From: Tausonia pullulans
Lineage: Eukaryota > Basidiomycota > Tremellomycetes > Cystofilobasidiales > Mrakiaceae
Reading direction: 5' to 3'
DNA length: 64,000 nucleotides
Assembly: GCA_951802195.1 (NCBI GenBank)
Contig: OX637624.1
Coordinates: 1,411,656-1,475,655 of the forward strand
Position 1 is the first letter of the stretch. Every line of letters begins with the position of its first letter. Below, in pieces: positions 57,229-64,000 of this stretch. The notes beneath the pieces are model-generated. The model was not told where the DNA came from. It searched no databases and saw nothing but the letters and a program-made list of their open reading frames with translations. A program made the position numbers and the translations under genes.

Positions 57229-58053
57229 TCTTAGGATGGAAGGGTGAGGATTCGGAAGACCTGGGTTGTCGAGATTCGGGGTGCACGAGAGGACTGTCGA
57301 GCGACGATACAAGGTTCGGAGTAGGGCCGGTGATGCACATAGTTGACCTTATAGTTGACCTTCCTATGCATATATCCATCTACATGACAGCCTTCTCCCG
57401 CACTTCCTCTACTCCTTCTATCACGGACTTTCTGTCTTCTCATCCCCTCCCCCTTCCCATCTATACCCTCCCCCTCCCCTCCCTCCCTTGATAGACTCTC
57501 TCTCCCCTTCCTCCCTCTCACTGTCTCTGATGAGGTTATGTCATTATTAACATTATCCACGACTCCAGTACAAAAAGGAATAGGAAGCGAGGTTCAGGTT
57601 AGCGATGAGAACTCAATTCAGGCTCGAAGCAATTCCCCATCAGGTCGCCGTCCAGCGCTCTACCGTCTCTCTCGACTGTGGATTAACGTTGCGAGTTTCA
57701 AGTATGGACTGCCTGATTGTAGAGCTGGCCCAGATCGCAACATGCAAGCACGAGAACCGGGGCAGCATTGCACGTGTGCCTCGCTTGGCCCCAGCTCTTG
57801 CAGCTCGCGGCTCCACTGCGCGACGTTCGACGTCGGTGAGCTGACCCCCAAATCAAAGCGCAGTCAATCAACACAACCATCTTCGACTCGTCCCAAGCCT
57901 TATGTCCTTCTCCAGCTTCCTTGGCTCGTTCCTGGCATCGCCGTCCACATATGCGGAGTGAACCGGGTTCCTCGCTCCCTCGCCATCGAGTCCCCGGCTC
58001 TGGCCCACATGCCGGCGCGTCTTGCTGTCATCGCTCAATCGTCAGGCCCTCTC
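57229..58053. other. intergenic, membrane protein to LTR copy 8
   Basis: 825 bp without a convincing gene. C/T-rich sequence runs at about 57440-57525 and a short AT-rich stretch lies near 57540-57560. No element recognised. Confidence 0.45.
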
Positions 58054-58549
58054 TGTTAGGATTGGCCCAAGGGTGAGGGCTAAAGGAGGATGGGTGAGGA
58101 GGGGAGGGTAGGTGACTGAGTGGACTGAGAGCAGCGGCGGGTGATGAAGTGGAAACTGCAGAGGTAATACAGGCTCGGTTCAAGGTCTTGGGCAGATTTG
58201 TCGAGTCCAAATGATAGTCAGAGTGCAGAACAAGATCTACGATGAACTGATTGTTTTATGGACCAGGGGTAAGGACAAGGGAGGGGATGAGAAGGGTGAA
58301 CGCAAAGAGTGTTGGGCAGATGACAAATAAAAAGCAAGGAAAGGGACCGAGCGAATGGAATGAACTTGTCAGTCAACTTGAAAGACAGGTGCGCAATAAA
58401 GACACAAGGGTATTGAAACAAGGAGCGTGAGCTACGGTGGCGAAAGAATGGTCAGAAATTAGGATTGTGGAGCAAGCAAGGAGAAGGCTACAGAGGCACA
58501 GAGTTAGCCAGGCGCAGAACCAAGGTGGCAGGCCCGCGCGACCCTGACA
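58054..58549 (+). mobile_element. solo LTR (copy 8)
   Basis: A 496-bp copy from TGTTAGGATTGGCCC to CGCGACCCTGACA. It has a unique insertion of roughly 70 bp (about 58347-58410) inside the family sequence and otherwise matches the order of internal blocks. Flanking 5-mers (ctctc / cggag) do not match. Confidence 0.78.
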
Positions 58550-58773
58550 CGGAGACACGAGGCACAGAGAACGTTGGACGAGCGCTCCTCGAGGTTGAGC
58601 TTCTTCGAACGACGCGTCGAGCCGTCCTACGTGATGACCATCCAAGCTATCGCAAGTATCGTCGGCTACGAACCTGGCCGTCTTGAGATGACATACGAGT
58701 AGGAATTAGCCATTTCATCTTTTGTTGCCAACTGCATGTGACTCGCTTTTGTCATCTTGCCAAGGAAGTGCTC

Positions 58774-58815
58774 GCTTGCGCGGGTTGGCTTGCGCGGGTT
58801 GGCTTGCGCGGGTCG
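58774..58815. repeat. three tandem 14-bp repeats upstream of the first GNAT gene
   Basis: Unit gcttgcgcgggttg at 58774-58787 and 58788-58801, then gcttgcgcgggtcg at 58802-58815, followed by a partial unit. It lies about 100-140 bp before the GNAT start codon, in the position of a promoter element, and is not seen before the second GNAT gene. Confidence 0.85.
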
Positions 58816-58915
58816 GCTTTCGCCGAATGCCTTTGACTCCACGCGACCCAACCCTCTGACTCACTCTTCCAACCAACACCAACATTCATTTCCCCTTCAG
58901 CGTTCTCCTCCCAAC

Positions 58916-60107
58916 ATGACCGCAAGCCTCTCCACGTACATCCCACGCCCCGTTTCAGACCGCCCAGAGATCGTCCTCGCGCCTGTGGACGTGGCACGGG
59001 ACTGGCCGATTCTTGGGCGAGCTCAGATGAACGCTATGGATGACGACCCGTTCTCGCTGAGGATCAGCCCGGTGCATCTGAGGAGGAGCATGGGAGAGAG
59101 AGTTGGTGAGTCTGTACTGGCGAGCGAGACGGAGGCGACGCAGAAAAGGACATCGAGATGGCTCAAGCTCAGTCTTCAAGGACTGCGGCTGATGACCCAT
59201 TACTCCGTTCGCAGATGCTTACGTCTATGCCAGACAGCGCGAAGCTCAATTTCTAGCTCTCCGACCTAACCCTCCTCGGCAGACGACACACATTATCAAG
59301 GCGACGATCGCCGAAACTGGAGCCGTCGTCGGGATGGCAGTCTGGGTGGCTCCACTTGACCGGACCGAGACGCTGGGGGACCTGACGGAGGATGAGAAAA
59401 AGGATGAGGAGTTTGTGAAGAAAGCCAAGGAGGAGGGCAAAGAGGAGAGGGAGAAAGATATTGAGACAATATTTGATGGAGCGTTCTGTGAGGTGAGGGA
59501 ATGTCTTTTCAATGTCCCCGACCTCATGCAGAAGCTGAAAACTTCTCTCTTCTGCCCACAGGCCTTCTTTGGAGAGATGAAGCGCCGCCAGAAGGAGGTC
59601 TTCAAGGGTCAGCCGTACTGGTACCTCGTATGTTGGCCATTGCTCGTCCTCGACTCCGGCTGATCACTCATGACCACAACTGACCGGAAGGTCCTCCATT
59701 CCAGAAGCTGCTCTTTGTCGATCCGGCATATCAAAGCCTCGGAATCGGCCAGAAGCTCCTCGCATGGGGAACATCGCAAGTATGTCGCGTCGTTTCTGTC
59801 CCGCGCTTCAGGCAGACTCTCCTTATGCTCATTGCTGCCCCCTCTTTGCTTTGGGTCACAGGCCGACGCTGCATCCCTTCCCTCATACCTCGAGGCAACA
59901 ATCCCCGGCAAACGCGTCTACGACCGCAAGGGGTTCGAAATCATCGGTTGGTCTGAGCTCCCGGGGTCGACGCGGAAGGAGGACAAGGGAACAATTGCGG
60001 AGGAGCCGCTCCGGTGGCCGTACATGCTTAGGCAGCCCCAGTCGCTTAAGGGTCAGGAGGGACAGCAAACAGAGGTTAAGGCTCAGTCAAAAGAATCAGG
60101 AATGTAG
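58916..60107 (+). CDS. GNAT-family N-acetyltransferase (copy A)
   Basis: Spliced CDS. The family transfers acetyl from acetyl-CoA to amines; the substrate is unknown. Start MTASLSTYIPRPVSD, then IVLAPVDVARDWPILGRAQM and LRRSMGERV at the end of exon 1. Exon 2 gives DAYVYARQREAQFLALRP and THIIKATIAETGAVVGMAVW (the first strands of the fold). A strongly charged helical insert follows (EDEKKDEEFVKKAKEEGKEE), then FFGEMKRRQKEVFKGQPYWY. The acetyl-CoA motif is KLLFVDPAYQSLGIGQKLL (Q-x3-G-x-G). The C-terminal part is ADAASLPSYLEATIPG, VYDRKGFEIIGWSELPG and PLRWPYMLR. It has the same exon plan as the gene at 62394 and is clearly its paralog. Confidence 0.85.
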
Positions 60108-60513
60108 AAGCAGGACGCCACGTGAGATTTCCATAGATGGTCATGAATTGTTGTTATCTTTCGTCTCTTCAACAATTTCTGCTGAGCAAGATGTGTGGCT
60201 GTCAAACAAGATGATGTAAACCCGGTTCCGCGCGCCGGTCTGCCTGATTGATAACGGCCTCCTCACTCTGCTCGAGATTATGTTGCTTGATCTTTCGTTT
60301 GCTTTGAGCTCCCTGTGACTACACCTCAAATCAGAGACTCGAGTCATGATGGACAATGCTTTCGAGATGCATGGACCTCGGCCCGACTCGACCAAATAGG
60401 TCGGAACTCGGAGCTCAGGGTTCATCAACCTTTCCTCTCTAAACACTACTACTACTATCCTCGATTTAATGATGTCTGCCACCCTCGCCTCGCCGCAAGA
60501 TAACGTTGGTCGC
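60108..60513. other. intergenic, GNAT copy A to GNAT pseudogene
   Basis: About 400 bp, relatively AT-rich, with no gene recognised. It should hold the 3' UTR of copy A and the former promoter of the disrupted paralog. Confidence 0.5.
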
Positions 60514-62030
60514 TAGCCTGCAACAGACAACTTGATCCTATCGCCCGTCAAAGCCGACATGTTAGGATTGGCCCAAGGGTCAATGGCAGAGAAGATTGGG
60601 CGAGGAGAGGGGCGTTGTTGACGAAGTGTACTGAGAGCGGAGGTGGGTGATGAGATGGGACTGAAGTGGCGGAGGTGACACGGGCTCGCTTAAGGGTCTT
60701 GGGCAAGTTTGTCGGGTCCAAATGATAGTCAGAGTGCAGAACAAACCTACGATGAAATGAGCGTTTTATGGATCAGGGGTAAGAACAAGGGAGGGGATGA
60801 GAAGTGCGAGAACGCAAAGAGTGTAGGACAGATGATGAAATAAAAGAGAAGAAAGCGCAATGAGACAAGGAGCGTGAGCCAATGTGGCGAAAGAATGGTC
60901 CAAGATGAGGGAATGTGGAGCAAGCAAGGGAAAGGCAGGCGCAGAGCTGAGGTGGCAAGTCTGCGAGATCCTGACACCGGCGCAGAGCTGAGGTGGCAAG
61001 TCCGCGAGATCTTGACACGACATCTGCTTTGCACTGGAGCGCGCCATCTTCATCGCGTTTGAGAGCGACCGGAGAAAGGGCAAGGTATTTCTCAGCATCG
61101 AAGGAAGACTTCGAGGAGAGGGTCATTGGGCATTCCTTTGTCAAGGAAGAGAAGGAGGTGCCGTCGGACAACAATATCTAAGACCTCTTGAACTCCCATC
61201 AGCGCGCTCTCCACTTCTCGCCACGCGTTCAAGAACTTCGACTCGCAATCAGAGTGTCACTCCTCCTCTCTCAAAATATGACTACGTCTACTCCCATCAG
61301 TGCAAAACCTACCATCTCGCGTCGCATCCCTCCGACCAGTCAGGCGACGTCTCCTACGGCATCATGGCGACGCTCGCCTCCACAGGAGAAGTAGTCGGTA
61401 TGGCCAAGCGGTTCGCTCCCGTCGATCTCACAGCGACTGAGGATGTGCTGACGAAAGCTGAGAAGCTAGATGAGAAGAAGGCTAAGAGGGTCACGGACAA
61501 GGCGGGACGGAGAGAAGGGGAGTAATGCACACATAGACGAGAATTCTTCAAGATGGGTGTTTTAACCTCGAGATAATTGAGAGAATTCTGACAGGACCCT
61601 TCTCTACGCTAGAGCTTCGTCCGCGAGATGAAGAAGCGTTAACACGGGGATGCTCCAGGCCGGGCCGTGTGGAATCTCGTCCGCACGCCGCTCACACCAC
61701 TGGCTTGTATATGCTCCTGGCCCTCGTTTCGCGCTTCTAAGAGACTTTATACGGGGACCTCAGGTTCTCAAGTTTCGGTACAGGAAAAAAAGACTCACCC
61801 GGGGGGAGGGTTGCCAAGTCAACGTGCTTCCTTCGTCCGCCATTAGTGAGATCTCCCGCGCCGACATCAGCTCGTACTATCTTCACCAACCTAATGCCGA
61901 GTCAGTTGGTCTCCTTTGCTACCTGAAGTTCAGCATCCCCAGCCTCGCGTCCAGAGCGCCATGGATTCGCGTTGTCGGCTGAACGGAGCTCGGGCCTGAC
62001 ACGCCGCGAGCAAGTCTAAAGGATGCTCCT
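60514..62030 (+). pseudogene. GNAT acetyltransferase pseudogene disrupted by a solo LTR
   Basis: A third paralog of the flanking GNAT genes, non-functional. The exon-1 remnant reads ILSPVKA (60535-60555). It is cut by the LTR at 60560-61017 and resumes ICFALERAIFIAFESD (about 61023), aligning with VLSPIDPSTDWPALSRINVR of copy B; one CGACA lies on each side. No start codon is evident. Exon 2 remnants are YDYVYSHQCKTYHLASHPSD (61276) and MATLASTGEVVGMAKR (61363), then a Lys/Glu-rich insert ending at a stop at 61523. Next comes REMKKR followed by an in-frame TAA (61640), then AVWNLV, and near 61903 LLCYLKFSIPSLAS with a further stop near 61980. The Q-x3-G-x-G acetyl-CoA motif is not found. Confidence 0.8.
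60560..61017 (+). mobile_element. solo LTR with 5-bp target duplication CGACA (copy 9)
   Basis: A 458-bp copy, TGTTAGGATTGGCCC to GAGATCTTGACA, flanked by CGACA at 60555-60559 and 61018-61022. It is nearly identical to copy 7, including the ~40-bp tandem duplication at its 3' end. It lies within exon 1 of the GNAT pseudogene in the same orientation. No retrotransposon coding sequence is next to it. Confidence 0.92.
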
Positions 62031-62393
62031 GGTCGAAGTCTTCCGATGACCACATATGACGAGAGAGTCTCAGTGGTTGAAGAAAGGTTTATTCATTATT
62101 TTGATTCTATCTGTGGGAGGATATTTGAACAGGCAAGAGCTCAGCGTTGGAGAGCGCGCGGATCACGGCTGCACGTCGGTACTGCTGTTTCTTCCGTCGC
62201 TAGGGGATTTGTCTTTGCTCTCCCACTTCCCCGAGAAGCCGCTGGGACCTCACCATCACCCCTAGTCTGTCCCTTCTTCCCACTTCTGGGTTCTGACTCG
62301 CGTTGGCGACGCGGCAAAAGGCGCGCTTCGAAAGCGAAGACGGCCTCAGCCGATCTGAGAACTCCTTTCACCCTCAGAACTCCAACCACCACT

Positions 62394-63460
62394 ATGTCCT
62401 CTCGCCCAGAAGTCGTACTCTCCCCTATTGACCCGTCTACCGACTGGCCTGCGCTCTCTCGGATAAACGTCCGGGCTTTCGACGAAGACCCAGCGATTGG
62501 CCTGAGGGCATTTCCGAAGGACCTGAGACCAAGCTTTGAGGAGAGGGTTGGTAAGTATCGACGAGAAGCGTCGACCAGCGCGCGCTTCTTCTCTCGTTCA
62601 CCCTTCAACCCGAAATTCTGAACGTCCTACACACGCTCCCGATCAGACAACTACGCCTACCTCAAGCACCGTGAAGAAGCCTATTTTGCCTCGCGTCCCT
62701 TTGGCCCTCCGCGCGACGTGACGCACACGATCAAGGCTACACTCGCGTCTTCGGGCGAGATTGTTGGCCTGGCCAAGTGGGTCGTTCTCACCGATCGAAC
62801 AGAGACCAAGGGCGAATTGACGGCGGAGGAGAAGAAGCAGGAGGAGGCGGCGAGCAAGGTCGAGGAAGAGAGAAAGGAGCCGAGGGAGAAAGAGGTCGAG
62901 GCGCTCATGGATTGCGAGTTCCTCAAGGTCAGCCTTCTTGTGTGAACTTGGAACATACATCGGCGATGTACTGACCATCCATCTCAGGAGTTCGAGGGCG
63001 AGATGAAGAAGCGCCTCAAAGAGGTCTTCCAGGGCAAGCCGTGCTGGTATCTTGTACGTCGACTCACTCGACATATCTGGCGATGCCGCGCTGATGGAAG
63101 TCTATGGCGATGATTTGCACAGAAACTCATTTACGTGGACCCTCAGTACCAGGGTACTGGCATCGGAAAGGCCCTCATCGCATGGGGAACAAACCAGGTC
63201 AGTTAACAACGAAACATCGCTTCCTATGCCATCGCTGATCATTCCCGTCCCTCATCTACATGTGTCTTATCCAGGCCGATGTTAGCTCGCTCCCGTGCTA
63301 CCTCGAAGCCAGTCCCGCGGGCCAGCCCGTGTACGAGCGTTTAGGCTTCAACGCCGTCGGCTGGTCCGATCTGCCTGGGTCGAAGCGCGAGCAGGACCGC
63401 GGGACGCCGGCGGCTGAGGTGCTGAGGTGGCCTTACATGGTTAGGGAGCCGAGGAAGTAG
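62394..63460 (+). CDS. GNAT-family N-acetyltransferase (copy B)
   Basis: Spliced CDS, paralog of the gene at 58916. Start MSSRPEVVLSPIDPSTDWPA; exon 1 ends LRPSFEERV at about 62549. Exon 2 gives DNYAYLKHREEAYFASRP and THTIKATLASSGEIVGLAKW, the charged insert EEKKQEEAASKVEEERKEP, then EFEGEMKKRLKEVFQGKPCW. The acetyl-CoA motif is KLIYVDPQYQGTGIGKALI. The end is ADVSSLPCYLEASPAG, VYERLGFNAVGWSDLPG, VLRWPYMVREPRK. All core motifs are intact. It is the last gene before the right-end tandem array, about 300 bp away. The substrate cannot be inferred; similar fungal proteins are annotated only as GNAT acetyltransferases. Confidence 0.87.
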
Positions 63461-63764
63461 GAGCGGCGTCCCGAGGGAAGATGATGAAATTACAGACGCG
63501 TGGGCAGCGAAAGTGGGATAAACCCAGCGGCGAAGGTAACTTTCATGACGGTCATGCCGGGCACTGGAGAATTCCGTCGTCGACAATCTCGTGGTAGCTA
63601 TCGAGTTGGCCAATGCGAATATATTGACGTCGAAATGTGAGGCCCCCCTTTGGGTTGTAAACTGGGCTTTCTCGTGGATCAGAACGACTGCCGAGGGTGA
63701 GGGCCATGCGCACGGCTTGGATCGGCGCGTTGTCCCTCGCTCTTCCCCTCGCTTACTCCGTTAT
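63461..63764. other. spacer between last gene and terminal array
   Basis: 304 bp with no gene or LTR sequence recognised. The junction to the array is abrupt, after ...ctccgttat. Confidence 0.6.
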
Positions 63765-64000
63765 GGTTGGGTCGGTAGGTTGGGTCGGTAGGTTGGGTCG
63801 GTAGGTTGGGTCGGTAGGTTGGGTCGGTAGGTTGGGTCGGTAGGTTGGGTCGGTAGGTTGGGTCGGTAGGTTGGGTCGGTAGGTTGGGTCGGTAGGTTGG
63901 GTCGGTAGGTTGGGTCGGTAGGTTGGGTCGGTAGGTTGGGTCGGTAGGTTGGGTCGGTAGGTTGGGTCGGTAGGTTGGGTCGGTAGGTTGGGTCGGTAGG
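63765..64000 (+). repeat. perfect 13-bp tandem array, candidate telomere
   Basis: The unit GGTTGGGTCGGTA repeats head to tail without a single mismatch that I can see for 236 bp (18 full copies plus 2 bases) to the last base of the window. The plus strand is G-rich, so the G-strand runs 5' to 3' towards the right end, as on a chromosome terminus. Each unit has four G-runs of two or three (GG-TT-GGG-TC-GG-TA-GG with the next unit), so it could form two-tetrad G-quadruplexes. It is not the TTAGGG type common in basidiomycetes. A plain minisatellite remains possible. Confidence 0.9.

Noticed and set aside
54782-61017. A complete LTR retrotransposon bounded by copies 7 and 9
   Set aside because: The interval encodes a membrane protein and a GNAT enzyme, not gag or pol, and contains another solo LTR. 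Copy 9 has its own matching 5-bp duplication, so it is an independent solo insertion.
45330-61017. The repeat family as MITE-type DNA transposons
   Set aside because: The short inverted ends TGTTAGGAT/TGTCAGGAT first suggested MITEs, but the TG...CA ends with 5-bp target duplications fit solo LTRs better.
1-64000. tRNA, rRNA or CRISPR arrays
   Set aside because: I looked for tRNA B-box-like GGTTCRANNCC sequences with pairing arms, rRNA blocks and regularly spaced repeats, and found none; the only regular array is the contiguous 13-mer at the right end, without spacers.

Overview
The window reads as nuclear DNA of a GC-rich basidiomycete yeast. Nearly every gene is broken by short GT-AG introns, often with a CTGAC/CTGAT-like branch site, and coding exons are strongly GC-biased. 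The proteins look like those of Pucciniomycotina red yeasts (Rhodotorula/Sporobolomyces type); that placement is an inference from gene structure and protein character, not from a search.

Positions 1-45 kb are compact, ordinary euchromatin with about fifteen genes in mixed orientation: DRN1/CWF19L1 (RNA lariat turnover), a Zn2Cys6 transcription factor, mitochondrial ornithine carbamoyltransferase, a seven-helix membrane protein, a very large ATG4 protease, a TOM6-like tail-anchored protein, the Rpd3S subunit RCO1, a peroxisomal 2,4-dienoyl-CoA reductase (SPS19/DECR2), a conserved acidic protein, a D-2-hydroxyacid dehydrogenase, proteasome alpha3 (PRE9) divergent from COG1, SCO1, a disordered protein and ERJ5. 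Four of the five convergent gene pairs have a long G or C homopolymer between them.

From about 45.3 kb to the right edge the character changes. Genes are sparse: an opsin-related HSP30/MRH1-type protein without the retinal lysine, a WD40 protein, biotin synthase BIO2, a membrane protein, and a cluster of related GNAT acetyltransferases. They are interspersed with at least eight copies of one LTR-like repeat family (ends TGTTAGGAT...CTGACA, roughly 360-500 bp). Two copies have exact 5-bp target duplications (CAACT and CGACA), so these are solo LTRs. One sits inside the first exon of a decayed GNAT paralog.

The window ends in at least 18 perfect copies of a 13-nt G-rich unit, GGTTGGGTCGGTA, running to the last base with the G-rich strand pointing outward. 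With the repeat-rich region before it, this looks like a subtelomere ending in a non-canonical telomere repeat. The best candidates for something new are that array, the subtelomeric GNAT cluster with its LTR-disrupted member, and the subtelomeric biotin synthase.
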